64,000 nucleotides of DNA from Chitinophaga pinensis (GCF_007896845.1 NZ_VOHS01000008.1:186001-250000); one strand, 5' to 3'. Counted from the first letter of the stretch, positions 42,994 to 52,046 are shown. A program made the numbers and translations. The notes: a model not told the origin generated them from the sequence alone.

Positions 42994-44688
42994 GTGAAAA
43001 CCAGTACTCCAAAAATTGTGTCGTTCTCTACTATCAGAGAGCAGTTTGATGTATCCCACTACGATCTTATCAATTGCATCGACGAAGGCAATGTTATTCT
43101 TTTTGATGGTAACACCCATATAGACGGTGACCTGGATACCAACCGGGCAGAAACCTTCTGCGAAGATCCTGTGCTGGTATTTGTTAACGGAGACCTGACC
43201 GTAACCGGCGATATAGCCATGGGCGATTCCTACCCTTCGCTGATGGTACTGGGTAATGTGCATTGTGACGTACTTTATAGCGGAGATGAAATGATACATA
43301 TTACCGGTAACGCAACGGTGAAGTATGCTTTCTACGGATACTATAACCATGGTTCTATTACTGTGGAGGGCAAGACATATGTTCCTTATGTGCTCAATGC
43401 AGATCACGCTTCCGGCATCACACCGGAAGGCGCTGTGCTGATCAACCTATACAGCGATCACAATGATTTCTTTGACTATGACTATACCAGTAAAGATCTG
43501 GCAACTGCCATGGTCAAACCGGCGCTGGACAAAAATGGCGAGGCCGATGCATGGAATATTATTGGTCTGCTGAGAAAGGGCAAATCTCCTTTTAAAAAGA
43601 ATATCAAACCACCCAGAGAGGTCTACGAAGAACAACTGAGAAAACTGACGGGTAACAATCCGGAAGCTGTCACAGAGCTGGATTTGACAGAAAAGAAACT
43701 GAAAGCATTTCCGAAGTCACTGGCTTTGCTCAGCAACCTGCGTAAACTGATACTATCAAAGAATGAAATACAGGAAATTCCGGATGAAATAGGTGCATTG
43801 ACCCAGCTGGAGGAACTGTATTTAGTGAATTGTGATCTGCAGAAAATATCAGCAGCCATCGGACAATTGACCAACCTACGTATACTGGATATCAGCGGTA
43901 ATTATGAACTGCGTCAACTGCCTGAGAGTTTTAAATCATTAGCTAATCTGAGAACGCTGAAAGCAGATCATGTCGGACTGGAACTACCGGAAACCTATAT
44001 ACTGCCGGCAAATCTGGAAGAGATCAGTTTTTACAGCGCTTATAAGGATCTGAATAAATTCTTTGCATTCCCTTATGCGATACTTCAGCTGAAACACCTG
44101 AAAGTGCTGGACCTGCGGGAGAACTATTTCACAGAACTGCCACCCGCATTCGACCAGTTACCGTCACTGGAAACATTCCTATGGACCGGCAGCCGTACCA
44201 ATGCGACTGTGTTTCCTGATTTTACAAAGCTGAAAACACTTAAAAAACTGGTCATCAGCCGCAAGTTACTCAGCTGGAAAAAGGAAGTATTCAATATACC
44301 AACACTGGAGCATCTGGAAATAGACAGGCACAAGGAACAAAAGGAGTATTTTGACGAAGCGACCCTACAGATCTGGCAGGAGATGGCACAGGAGGATCCT
44401 GAAGAATACAGACATCTGCAAAAGATCATGGACAATAAAAAGCAGGAAGCAGATGGAAAATTCTCCTGTATCATCAGTCCCGGCATTACCCCTGAAGATG
44501 TACAGGACATCAATAAGCTTCCCGGACTGAAATATCTGGATCTGTCTTTCAACGAACTTCCCTACCTGCCGGAAACGATCTACGAGCTGAAGGCACTGGA
44601 ATACCTTGATCTGAGATATAATAAGTTCAGTGAAGAGGAAAAGGAGAAAATCATGCAGGGATTCCCGGCAACGAAAATAGTATTCTAA
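42994..44688 (+). CDS. Beta-helix N-terminal domain fused to leucine-rich repeats
   Basis: Predicted start GTG 42994 (564 aa); a longer in-frame start at 42916 would overlap the glycosyltransferase. Residues about 45-170 read as a parallel beta-helix like polymer-forming (bactofilin-type) modules: FVNGDLTVTGDIAMGDSYPS and NVHCDVLYSGDEMIHITGNA. From about 210 to 400, and again at the end, are leucine-rich repeats of the LPxxIxxLxxLxxLxLxxN type (for example LKYLDLSFNELPYLPETI). There is no signal peptide, so it is likely cytoplasmic. The function is unknown; LRRs suggest protein binding. Confidence 0.75.
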   Translation: MKTSTPKIVSFSTIREQFDVSHYDLINCIDEGNVILFDGNTHIDGDLDTNRAETFCEDPVLVFVNGDLTVTGDIAMGDSYPSLMVLGNVHCDVLYSGDEMIHITGNATVKYAFYGYYNHGSITVEGKTYVPYVLNADHASGITPEGAVLINLYSDHNDFFDYDYTSKDLATAMVKPALDKNGEADAWNIIGLLRKGKSPFKKNIKPPREVYEEQLRKLTGNNPEAVTELDLTEKKLKAFPKSLALLSNLRKLILSKNEIQEIPDEIGALTQLEELYLVNCDLQKISAAIGQLTNLRILDISGNYELRQLPESFKSLANLRTLKADHVGLELPETYILPANLEEISFYSAYKDLNKFFAFPYAILQLKHLKVLDLRENYFTELPPAFDQLPSLETFLWTGSRTNATVFPDFTKLKTLKKLVISRKLLSWKKEVFNIPTLEHLEIDRHKEQKEYFDEATLQIWQEMAQEDPEEYRHLQKIMDNKKQEADGKFSCIISPGITPEDVQDINKLPGLKYLDLSFNELPYLPETIYELKALEYLDLRYNKFSEEEKEKIMQGFPATKIVF

Positions 44689-44720
44689 AAGCCGGTTCGT
44701 TAAGCGCAGGGCTTATAAAC

Positions 44721-44760
44721 AAAAAGGCGATACAGCAGGACATTGCTATATCGCCTTTTT
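44721..44760. terminator. Bidirectional terminator
   Basis: AAAAAGGCGATA / TATCGCCTTTTT stem with an inner AGCA/TGCT extension. It ends the LRR gene and lies just behind the tRNA-Arg on the other strand. Confidence 0.88.
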
Positions 44761-44763
44761 TAG

Positions 44764-44835
44764 TAGCCTCGACAGGAATCGAACCTGTATCTGGAGCTTC
44801 GGAAACTCTTATACTATCCATTGTACTACGAGGCC
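44764..44835 (-). tRNA. tRNA-Arg (anticodon CCG)
   Basis: On the minus strand the acceptor GGCCTCG pairs with CGAGGCT (G1-U72 wobble). The T-arm ACAGG-TTCGATT-CCTGT is perfect. The anticodon loop TTCCGAA gives CCG. The 3' CCA is not encoded, normal for this phylum. Confidence 0.93.
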
Positions 44836-44917
44836 AAAGCCATCCTGTTCATCAGGAAAGGAAGGCAAAACTAAGGTATTTAAAGATCAATTACAAAAGG
44901 GGATGCCACTCATTTTT

Positions 44918-45487
44918 TTAATTCAAATTGAGATTGGTCTTGAAGATCTTTACTGCGATCGCCAGCAGAATAACCCCAAAAAACTTACGCACCACCATCA
45001 AACCCGCTTTACCAAGTATACGTTCTATCCAGTTCAGAGAGCGAAGTACGACGTAAATGATCACCAGATTGAGCAAAATACCTGCGAGGATATTGGTCTC
45101 TTCATAGTTGGCTTTCAATGACATAATGGTTGTCAGTGTACCCGAACCTGCAATCAGGGGGAATGCAATCGGGATCAGACTACCTGTTTTTGTGTCTTTT
45201 TCGCTTTTGAAGAACTCAACGCCGAGGATCATTTCCAATCCGATTACAAAGATCACAATCGAGCCTGCAACGGCAAAGGAATGCACATCTACGCTCAGCA
45301 AATTGAGGAAAGGTTCTCCTACCAGCAGGAAAAGCACCATCAGGAAACCGGATGCAATAGTCGCCTTCCCGGAATCAATATGGCCAAGCTTCTCTTTCAG
45401 TGAAATCAGCACCGGGATAGAACCAACAATATCAATTACCGCGAAAAGCGTGAAAGTAATAGCCAGAATCTGGTCAAAACTGAACAT
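44918..45487 (-). CDS. MarC family membrane protein
   Basis: A 189-aa integral membrane protein of the MarC/YchE/YhgN family, with six predicted helices. The start FSFDQILAITFTLFAVIDIV, the PLIAGSGTLTTIMSL motif near 110-124 and the LNWIERILGKAG near 155 are typical. The E. coli protein was once linked to multiple antibiotic resistance, but that has been withdrawn; no transport substrate is sure. Confidence 0.92.
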   Translation of the reverse strand: MFSFDQILAITFTLFAVIDIVGSIPVLISLKEKLGHIDSGKATIASGFLMVLFLLVGEPFLNLLSVDVHSFAVAGSIVIFVIGLEMILGVEFFKSEKDTKTGSLIPIAFPLIAGSGTLTTIMSLKANYEETNILAGILLNLVIIYVVLRSLNWIERILGKAGLMVVRKFFGVILLAIAVKIFKTNLNLN

Positions 45488-45506
45488 AGGAGTAACGTGT
45501 TTTAAA

Positions 45507-45514
45507 CAAAAATA
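45507..45514 (-). promoter_or_regulatory. -7 element of the marC-like gene
   Basis: Minus-strand TATTTTTG fits TAnnTTTG and is 19 nt upstream of the ATG; no clear -33 box. Confidence 0.4.
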
Positions 45515-45576
45515 ACGGTTTAATTGGTTATTACATATGGAAATATACTACTATACCTCGAACTAGTAAGGACATT

Positions 45577-45612
45577 AAAAAAGGCGTCCCTCCAATGGAG
45601 AGACGCCTTTTC
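45577..45612 (-). terminator. Intrinsic terminator of the TPR membrane protein gene
   Basis: AAAAGGCGTC-CCTCC-AAT-GGAGA-GACGCCTTTT; the poly-T lies on both sides, and the upstream gene on the minus strand uses it. Confidence 0.88.
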
Positions 45613-45630
45613 CGTGATTCGGTCAGATGA

Positions 45631-46281
45631 TCAACCCGGCATGCGGGACAGGTATTTATCCATTTCTTTGATCTGACTAACTATTTGACCTGTAGTAGCT
45701 TTCTGTGCTTTCGCCCTGCGGAGGTAATCTTTAGCAGTTCTGAAGTCACGACGGCTCATACAGATAGAGGCAAGGGTCAGTAATGCAGCAGCGGTATTTT
45801 CCTTATCAGGCAATCCCATACGTACCGCTTTTTTCAGGTTCAGGTCTGCGCCTTTCAGGTCATTCTTCTGATAAGCGATGGTACCCAGCTGGAAGTACTG
45901 CATACCTTCATATTCCTTCATCGGACTACCAGACGCGATACTCTGACGGATAGTAGCTTCCGCTTTGTCAAGATCCTGACTCTGCATCGCCATGTTACTC
46001 TGCATGAAGTAATATACCGAGCGGATAGGTTTATACAGCAGCTTAGGAAAAGCGATCTTATCCATCATTCTCATCGCCCTGTCAATATCTCCGGCTTCAA
46101 CAGCTTCCTGTACCAGCCTCATTGGTCCGAACATAAAGTGCGTAACAATGCATACTACGGCTATCAGCAAAGGAATAGTAGCTTCCCACCATCCTACCGT
46201 AATACCCAGCGCAACACCACCCACCAGGAAAAGGATCCCTAATGGCAGACGATATAGAATAAATAAATTAAATGCTTTCAT
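45631..46281 (-). CDS. Membrane-anchored TPR protein
   Basis: A 216-aa protein with two N-terminal membrane segments (about 8-27 and 32-52), then TPR-like helix pairs over residues 55-205, such as AEATIRQSIASGSPMKEYEG, QLGTIAYQKNDLKGADLNLK and SICMSRRDFRTAKDYLRRAK. It probably acts as a scaffold on the inner membrane. The function is unknown. It is divergent from the GntR gene. Confidence 0.82.
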   Translation of the reverse strand: MKAFNLFILYRLPLGILFLVGGVALGITVGWWEATIPLLIAVVCIVTHFMFGPMRLVQEAVEAGDIDRAMRMMDKIAFPKLLYKPIRSVYYFMQSNMAMQSQDLDKAEATIRQSIASGSPMKEYEGMQYFQLGTIAYQKNDLKGADLNLKKAVRMGLPDKENTAAALLTLASICMSRRDFRTAKDYLRRAKAQKATTGQIVSQIKEMDKYLSRMPG

Positions 46282-46359
46282 TTGCGAATCTTGTTTTTAA
46301 AATCAGATAGAGCCCTTACAAAGTTGCACGTTTTACCGCTTATTACATTATAAGAGGCG

Positions 46360-46367
46360 CAAAGATA
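46360..46367 (-). promoter_or_regulatory. -7 element of the TPR membrane protein gene
   Basis: Minus-strand TATCTTTG, an exact TAnnTTTG, about 78 nt upstream of the ATG at 46281. Confidence 0.4.
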
Positions 46368-46403
46368 AATAAAAAAAGATGTGCCGATATTAAGAGATTC
46401 TTT

Positions 46404-46425
46404 TACCTTTGAATCATCAGATGAT
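46404..46425 (+). promoter_or_regulatory. Promoter with overlapping palindromic operator of the gntR-fsr operon
   Basis: The -7 element TACCTTTG (46404-46411) is followed at once by ATCATC-A-GATGAT (46413-46425), a perfect 6-bp inverted repeat with one central base. The palindrome covers the expected transcription start, as operators of GntR/FadR-type repressors often do. The gntR ATG is 16 nt further on. Confidence 0.55.
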
Positions 46426-46440
46426 ATGATGACTTAAGTT

Positions 46441-47115
46441 ATGACAGCTATCAGAAAAAACAGTCTTGCCGACGAAGTAGCCCAGCGGCTACAGGAACAA
46501 ATCTCTCTTGGCACCTATAAACCGGGCGAAAAACTGCCCACTGAACCTGCACTGATGCAGACTTTTGGTGTCGGTCGTTCTTCTATCAGGGAGGCGGTAC
46601 GTATTCTGGCCAACAGCGGGGTACTTCGTGTACAACAAGGTCTGGGTACTTTCGTAGAAGCCAGCACAGGCATTGAAGAACCATTCCCGCAGCGTTTAAA
46701 ACGGGCTACAGCTGATGATCTGGATGAGGTACGCCTGCTCCTTGAAATGAAGATTGCCCAGAAAGCAGCGCTGAACAGAACAGCTGAGGATCTGGTTAAG
46801 ATGGAAGACTGGCTTCGCCAGAGGAAAGAAGCCGCCAATATTGATGATACGGCAGCATCCATTGAGGCGGATATCAATTTTCATATTTCTATTGCAGAAG
46901 CGTCGGGCAACAGCATACTGACGGACCTGTATAAGACGGTGGCACATCACCTGAAAAATCACTTCCTCGCACAATTCAAAAACGCGGAGACTTTCAGAGA
47001 AACCCAGCAATTGCATAAAAATCTACTTAACAGCATCAGTGCGCAGGACCCGCAGAAGGCCTGGCATTGGGCGCAACGCATTGCACAACACAACAACGAA
47101 GAGCCAACAAAGTAA
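46441..47115 (+). CDS. FadR-subfamily GntR regulator
   Basis: A 224-aa regulator. The N-terminal winged helix has LADEVAQRLQEQISLGTYKP, GEKLPTEPALMQTFGVGRSS and IREAVRILANSGVLRVQQGL. The C-terminal FCD helical domain carries likely metal-ligand residues in INFHISIAEASGNSIL. It starts 16 nt after a palindrome that could be its own operator. The MFS efflux gene begins 9 nt after its stop, so the regulator probably controls that transporter. Confidence 0.92.
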   Translation: MTAIRKNSLADEVAQRLQEQISLGTYKPGEKLPTEPALMQTFGVGRSSIREAVRILANSGVLRVQQGLGTFVEASTGIEEPFPQRLKRATADDLDEVRLLLEMKIAQKAALNRTAEDLVKMEDWLRQRKEAANIDDTAASIEADINFHISIAEASGNSILTDLYKTVAHHLKNHFLAQFKNAETFRETQQLHKNLLNSISAQDPQKAWHWAQRIAQHNNEEPTK

Positions 47116-47124
47116 ACAGTCACT

Positions 47125-48357
47125 ATGGAAAAGACTTTACAGGAAACAGCCAAAGCACAGGCCCAACAGGCAGCCAGCAATACCGTATTTTCTATACTGC
47201 TGGCACTGAGTTTTTCACACATGATCAATGACACCATACAGTCACTGATCCCTGCCATCTACCCTATTGTAAAAGATTCATTAAAGCTTAGTTTCAGTCA
47301 GATCGGACTGATCACGCTGACCTATCAACTGACGGCATCACTGCTGCAACCTTTGGTGGGGCTTTATACAGATAAACGTCCTCAACCCTATTCACTGGCT
47401 ATCGGGATGGGCTTTACCCTGCTTGGACTCATCAGCCTTTCACAGGCACATCATTTCTATCTTGTATTGGTGTCTGTAGCACTTGTAGGTGTAGGATCTT
47501 CTATCTTCCATCCGGAAGCCTCCAGACTGGCCTACATGGCTTCAGGCGGGAAACATGGTATGGCACAGTCACTCTTCCAGCTGGGAGGTAACGCAGGTAG
47601 TTCATTAGGACCATTACTTGCGGCAATGATTATCGTACCAAAAGGGCAGTCCAGCATCAGCTGGTTTGCACTGGCAGCCTTACTGGCGATTGTAGTGATG
47701 TTAAATATTGCATCATGGTACAGGAATAACACACATCGCATCCGCAGTAAATCCAAAGGAGCAGATGATGTACAACATGTACAATTATCAAAAGGGAAAG
47801 TAACATTTGCGTTAAGCATATTACTGGTGCTGATCTTCTCCAAATACTTCTATATGGCGAGTATGACCAGTTATTATACATTCTATCTCATTGATAAATT
47901 CCATATCTCCGTACAGAGTGCACAGGTATACCTGTTCATCTTCCTGTTTGCGATTGCTGCAGGTACCTTTATCGGCGGTCCTGTAGGCGACCGTATCGGC
48001 AGAAAGTATGTGATATGGATCTCTATTCTTGGTGTAGCACCCTTCTCATTGTTATTGCCACATGCCAATCTGCTCTGGACATCTGTGCTCAGTGTTTTCA
48101 TCGGCGTGATACTGTCATCTGCATTTTCTGCAATACTTGTATATGCGCAGGAACTGGTGCCGGGTAAAGTAGGAATGATCGCCGGACTATTCTTCGGACT
48201 GGCGTTCGGGATGGGTGGTATCGGATCTGCACTATTAGGGAAACTGGCTGACAGCACAAGTATCAGCTATGTATTTGATGTATGTGCCTATCTCCCGCTG
48301 ATAGGATTGCTCACAGGTTTCCTGCCCAACGTAGATCGTACAGGTAAAACAAAATAA
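47125..48357 (+). CDS. Fosmidomycin-resistance-like MFS transporter
   Basis: A 410-aa, 12-helix major facilitator of the Fsr type. SFSHMINDTIQSLIPAIYPI near residues 30-49, then GLYTDKRPQPYSLAIGM (the MFS loop 2-3 motif variant) and VGVGSSIFHPEASRLAYMAS are close to E. coli Fsr. Fsr exports fosmidomycin and perhaps other small phosphonates. It is the second gene of a gntR operon. The drug or metabolite exported here is not known. Confidence 0.9.
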   Translation: MEKTLQETAKAQAQQAASNTVFSILLALSFSHMINDTIQSLIPAIYPIVKDSLKLSFSQIGLITLTYQLTASLLQPLVGLYTDKRPQPYSLAIGMGFTLLGLISLSQAHHFYLVLVSVALVGVGSSIFHPEASRLAYMASGGKHGMAQSLFQLGGNAGSSLGPLLAAMIIVPKGQSSISWFALAALLAIVVMLNIASWYRNNTHRIRSKSKGADDVQHVQLSKGKVTFALSILLVLIFSKYFYMASMTSYYTFYLIDKFHISVQSAQVYLFIFLFAIAAGTFIGGPVGDRIGRKYVIWISILGVAPFSLLLPHANLLWTSVLSVFIGVILSSAFSAILVYAQELVPGKVGMIAGLFFGLAFGMGGIGSALLGKLADSTSISYVFDVCAYLPLIGLLTGFLPNVDRTGKTK

Positions 48358-48367
48358 AAAAAACCAG

Positions 48368-48417
48368 CTCACCGGTCCCTTGTGGTAAAAGGAATTTTAT
48401 CACCAGAGACTGGTGAG
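48368..48417 (+). repeat. Imperfect 50-bp hairpin after the MFS gene
   Basis: CTCACCGGTC pairs with GACTGGTGAG, and an inner stem TGGTAAAA pairs with TTTTATCA around loop GGAA. There is no T-tract, so it may stabilise the 3' end of the mRNA or act as a weak terminator. Confidence 0.6.
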
Positions 48418-48477
48418 TGCATTATTAGATAAAACGCTCTGGGTTTCATCAATTAAATAACCATTAAGACACAATCT

Positions 48478-48669
48478 TTATATAATAGCGTAATAATGTT
48501 CAAGCAATAAGTTTAAGTGTGATTCGTGGAATAACGGGATATATTCTTGTATCGCGTAACGTAGTCTGTCCTTCAGGTCTTGTTTCAAAATTAGCAGGTG
48601 ATGCTGAAATAACATAGCAGTTACAGACTGGACAGTGAATTTTAACACCCCCATTTCCTCCCCTCCCAA
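48478..48669 (-). CDS. Small ORF of unknown function (doubtful)
   Basis: A 63-codon frame in a stretch of about 390 bp (48358-48744) that otherwise holds no gene. An internal Met at 48654 (MGVLKFTVQSVTAMLFQHHL) is preceded by a purine-rich GGGAGGGGAGGAA. The product would be helical and amphipathic (LILKQDLKDRLRYAIQEYI). I do not recognise it. It may be a chance frame. Confidence 0.25.
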   Translation of the reverse strand: MGGEEMGVLKFTVQSVTAMLFQHHLLILKQDLKDRLRYAIQEYIPLFHESHLNLLLEHYYAII

Positions 48670-48744
48670 CTATTCAGCTCCTACAACACTATTCAATAAA
48701 AAACATTATATTTATTCAAGCCTTTCTAAAAATCTCAAATACAT

Positions 48745-49035
48745 ATGGAAACAACGACGCAACGTGATGAACGACTCTGGAAGATTGCTAAGTCAAGAGC
48801 AGCTTTCAGAAATTCCCTGCTCATTTATCTGATTATGAATGCCTTTTTCTGGGTGCTCTGGTTCGTTACACAAGGCCCCGGACACCATGGCACACCGTGG
48901 CCTGTATGGCCGGCGCTGGGCTGGGGACTCGGACTGGCATTCCAGTACTTTAACGCATGGCATCGCGATCCATTTGGTGATGCTGTAAAAGAATATGAAA
49001 AACTGCAGGAAGAAAAGCAGCGCAGAGGCGTATAA
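48745..49035 (+). CDS. 2TM domain protein
   Basis: A 96-aa protein of the 2TM domain family (PF13239 type). It has two hydrophobic segments (LLIYLIMNAFFWVLWFVTQG and WPVWPALGWGLGLAFQYFNA) and the closing acidic/basic helix DAVKEYEKLQEEKQRRG. Such domains are found alone or at the N-terminus of LytTR sensor kinases in Bacteroidota. The function alone is unknown. The acyl-CoA ligase gene starts 28 nt downstream, so they may share a transcript. Confidence 0.85.
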   Translation: METTTQRDERLWKIAKSRAAFRNSLLIYLIMNAFFWVLWFVTQGPGHHGTPWPVWPALGWGLGLAFQYFNAWHRDPFGDAVKEYEKLQEEKQRRGV

Positions 49036-49063
49036 ATTCCACTACTTTTAACAGGCGTAACGC

Positions 49064-50872
49064 ATGACACCAAAGCTTTCTATAAACATGGAGCAGCAGC
49101 CACGAAGATTATTTGATGTAATCGAACACCAGCTAAAGAATTTCCCAAAAACAGACATGCTGGTAGGAAAAGAAAACAATGTCTGGAGAAAATACAGCAC
49201 ACAGGAAGTAGCCGATCTATCATTGCGTTTCAGCGCCGGGCTGCTACAACTTGGAATAGGTAAGGGGGATGCAACTCCTGAAGGTTGTGATAAAATTGCG
49301 ATCATCTCTCCTAACCGTCCGGAATGGGTGATCACAGACCTCGCCTGTCAACAGGCAGGCGCTATTCTTGCCCCACTATATCCGACATTAAGTGAACACG
49401 AAATGGAGTTTATCCTGAACGATTCAGGTGCTTCCCTCCTGTTCATCAGCGGAGAAGATATGCTTGAGAAGCTCAAACCCATCCGGCATAAACTGACGCA
49501 TCTTAAAGAGATCTATTCTTTCAATAAAATAGAAGGCGTACGCCACTGGCTGGAAATTCCGGAAATGGCTACAAAGGCTGATATGGATCGCATACCGGCT
49601 ATCCGCGAAGCGATAAAACCAGACCAGCTGGCCACTATTATCTATACATCCGGTACCACTGGTACGCCCAAAGGTGTAATGCTCACGCATGATAATATCA
49701 TGAGTAACGTTACCGCCTGTATCCCCTATCTTCCTGTTAGTCTGGAAGCGAGGGCATTGAGTTTTCTGCCGCTGAATCACGTGTTTGAACGCATGGTGAC
49801 TTATGTATACCTCACCGCAGGTGTGCCTATCTACTACGCTGAAAGCATGGATACTATCGCAGATAACCTGCGTGAGGTGAAGCCAAGTATCTTTACAACC
49901 GTTCCGCGTTTGCTGGAAAAGGTATATGAAAAGATCATGGCGAAAGGCCTCGAACTGAAAGGAGTTAAACGTGCACTCTTCTTCTGGTCTGTTGAATTGG
50001 GCAAAAAATATGAGATCAATAAATCATTGGGCTGGTGGTATAATTTCCAGCTGTCCATTGCCAATAAACTCGTATTCAAAAAATGGAGAGAAGCACTCGG
50101 TGGTAATATTGATGCCATTGTAGTGGGCTCCGCTCCCTGTCAGGTACGTTTATTAAAAATCTTTACTGCTGCGAATATTCCTATTCTGGAAGGATACGGA
50201 CTGACAGAAACATCACCGGTGATCAGCGTGAACCGCGTTGATGAAAAAGATCGCATGTTTGGTACTGTCGGTCCGCTGATCAGTAATGTAGAAGTCAGAC
50301 TGGCAGAAGACGGAGAAATCTGCTGTAAAGGACCTAACATCACACCAGGCTATTACAAACGCCCTGATCTCACCAAAGAATCCATCATCGATGGATGGTT
50401 CCATACCGGTGATATCGGCGTGCTTGTTAATAATAAGTTTCTGAAGATCACCGACCGTAAAAAAGAACTCTTCAAAACCTCCGGTGGTAAATTCGTGGCG
50501 CCACAGCCGATCGAAAACAAGTTCAAGGAATCTCCTTTTATTGAGCAGATCATGGTTGTAGGCGAGAACCGTAAATTTACCGGTGCACTCGTAGTACCTT
50601 CTTTCCCTAATCTGGAAAGCTGGGCAGCGAAAAAAGGCATTCGTACCAGCAATCACGAAGAGCTACTACAAAACACTGATATCCAACAACTTTACAAACA
50701 GGTAGTAGAGAAATACAACCAATATTTCAGCCATATCGAACAGATCAAAAAGTTCGAATTACTGCCGAAAGAATGGACAATCGCCAACGGAGAATTATCT
50801 CCCACCCTGAAAGTGAAACGGAAAGTGATCGCTCAACGATATGAGCAACAAATTGAAAAAATCTACAATTAA
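49064..50872 (+). CDS. Long-chain fatty-acid-CoA ligase
   Basis: A 602-aa AMP-forming acyl-CoA synthetase. It activates fatty acids with ATP and CoA for breakdown or lipid synthesis. The AMP-binding P-loop IIYTSGTTGTPKGVMLTH is at about 192-209, followed by FLPLNHVFER, EGYGLTETSPVISVNR and the C-terminal GWFHTGDIGVLVNNKFLKIT plus DRKKELFKTSGGKFVAP with the hinge. The start at 49064 is kept, but the Met at 49088 (MEQQPRRLFDVIEH) is equally possible. It is peripheral-membrane or cytoplasmic. Confidence 0.94.
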   Translation: MTPKLSINMEQQPRRLFDVIEHQLKNFPKTDMLVGKENNVWRKYSTQEVADLSLRFSAGLLQLGIGKGDATPEGCDKIAIISPNRPEWVITDLACQQAGAILAPLYPTLSEHEMEFILNDSGASLLFISGEDMLEKLKPIRHKLTHLKEIYSFNKIEGVRHWLEIPEMATKADMDRIPAIREAIKPDQLATIIYTSGTTGTPKGVMLTHDNIMSNVTACIPYLPVSLEARALSFLPLNHVFERMVTYVYLTAGVPIYYAESMDTIADNLREVKPSIFTTVPRLLEKVYEKIMAKGLELKGVKRALFFWSVELGKKYEINKSLGWWYNFQLSIANKLVFKKWREALGGNIDAIVVGSAPCQVRLLKIFTAANIPILEGYGLTETSPVISVNRVDEKDRMFGTVGPLISNVEVRLAEDGEICCKGPNITPGYYKRPDLTKESIIDGWFHTGDIGVLVNNKFLKITDRKKELFKTSGGKFVAPQPIENKFKESPFIEQIMVVGENRKFTGALVVPSFPNLESWAAKKGIRTSNHEELLQNTDIQQLYKQVVEKYNQYFSHIEQIKKFELLPKEWTIANGELSPTLKVKRKVIAQRYEQQIEKIYN

Positions 50873-50900
50873 GTGGTATTGCTGTGCAATTTTTAGGCGT

Positions 50901-50934
50901 TTTGCTTGAAATATATAAAAAACGTTTACTTTTG
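50901..50934 (+). promoter_or_regulatory. Promoter of tRNA-Arg(CCT)
   Basis: TTTG at 50901-50904 (spacer 22) or TTG at 50906-50908 (spacer 18), then TACTTTTG at 50927-50934, an exact TAnnTTTG. The start site would be about 20 nt before the tRNA. Confidence 0.6.
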
Positions 50935-50961
50935 CACTCCACTTTAGGGTTTTTGCCCTAT

Positions 50962-51033
50962 GGCCCGGTAGTTCAATGGATAGAATAGAAGTTTCCTAAA
51001 CTTTAGATACAAGTTCGATTCTTGTCCGGGCTA
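50962..51033 (+). tRNA. tRNA-Arg (anticodon CCT)
   Basis: The acceptor GGCCCGG pairs with CCGGGCT (G1-U72 wobble as in the other tRNA-Arg). The T-arm is ACAAG-TTCGATT-CTTGT. The anticodon loop TTCCTAA gives CCT, reading AGG codons. The 3' CCA is not encoded. Confidence 0.93.
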
Positions 51034-51041
51034 CAAAATGA

Positions 51042-51068
51042 AAGTCAGCAGTTTTGCTGGCTTTTTTT
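51042..51068 (+). terminator. Terminator of tRNA-Arg(CCT)
   Basis: AGTCAGCA pairs with TGCTGGCT (T-G pairs allowed) and is followed by T7. Confidence 0.8.
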
Positions 51069-51198
51069 ATTTCCAGATGTCTTCATAGACCATCTTCTAC
51101 CCAATGACCTTCCTACCCATATGATTTGAACTTCACAACAATGTCCGCCACCCCGGTTCATGCTTTCTTTGTATCACAATTCAAAACGAAAGCAACAC

Positions 51199-52005
51199 AT
51201 GAAAACAATATTCATTACAGGGACCTCCAGCGGTCTCGGCAAAGCAGCAGTACAGCTGTTTCATCATCATGGATGGAATGTAATTGCCACCATGCGTAAT
51301 ACCGGAAAAGGGGAAGACTTCAGCGGATTAGAAAGGGTAACAGTACTCCCATTGGATATCACCAATCCGGAGCAGATCAGGTCAACCGTAGCGGCGGCTA
51401 TTGCTCTCGGACCAATTGACGTTGTGCTGAACAATGCTGCTTATGGCGCCGTAGGACCATTAGAAGCCTTTGCAGATGAAGATATCTCCAAACAGATAGA
51501 CACCAATCTGCTGGGAGCAATCAGAATTACCCATGCATTCACCCCTCATTTCAGAGCGCAACAAGGTGGTATGTTCATCAATGTCACATCAATTGCCGGT
51601 CTCGTTACCTTTCCTTTTGCCAGTCTGTATCATGCAGTAAAATGGGGACTGGAAGCATTCAGCGAAGGAATGACCTATGAATTGGCTCCATGGGGAATCG
51701 GCGTAAAGACAGTAGCGCCGGGATTTATCCGTACGGCTTTTGCGGCTAATATTAAACAAGCGACCGCAGTTCCTTATCAGGAAGCATTTGACCGGTATAC
51801 AAAAGTAGTGGAAGGTATGATGGATCCAAATACTGCCGGCTCTACCGCAGAAGAGGTAGCAGCAGTCGTATATGAAGCCGTAACAGACGGCAAAGATCAG
51901 GTACACTACACCGCTGGTGCAGATGCGAGAGGCATGTACGAAAGACGTCTGGAAGTCGGAGCAGAAGCTTCCCGTCATGAAATGTCAACAATATTCTTAG
52001 GCTGA
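51199..52005 (+). CDS. SDR family oxidoreductase
   Basis: A 268-aa classical short-chain dehydrogenase. The start at 51199 leads straight into the cofactor motif TGTSSGLG (7-14). NNAA is at 78-81, catalytic Ser131, Tyr144 and Lys148 (YHAVK). The substrate is unknown. An AraC-type regulator follows after a terminator and may regulate it. Confidence 0.92.
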   Translation: MKTIFITGTSSGLGKAAVQLFHHHGWNVIATMRNTGKGEDFSGLERVTVLPLDITNPEQIRSTVAAAIALGPIDVVLNNAAYGAVGPLEAFADEDISKQIDTNLLGAIRITHAFTPHFRAQQGGMFINVTSIAGLVTFPFASLYHAVKWGLEAFSEGMTYELAPWGIGVKTVAPGFIRTAFAANIKQATAVPYQEAFDRYTKVVEGMMDPNTAGSTAEEVAAVVYEAVTDGKDQVHYTAGADARGMYERRLEVGAEASRHEMSTIFLG

Positions 52006-52015
52006 TAATGCCATT

Positions 52016-52046
52016 GGTCAGGTCAGCAATGGCCTGACCTTCTTTT
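52016..52046 (+). terminator. Intrinsic terminator after SDR
   Basis: GGTCAGG pairs with CCTGACC around a 10-nt loop and is followed by TTCTTTTA. Confidence 0.7.
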
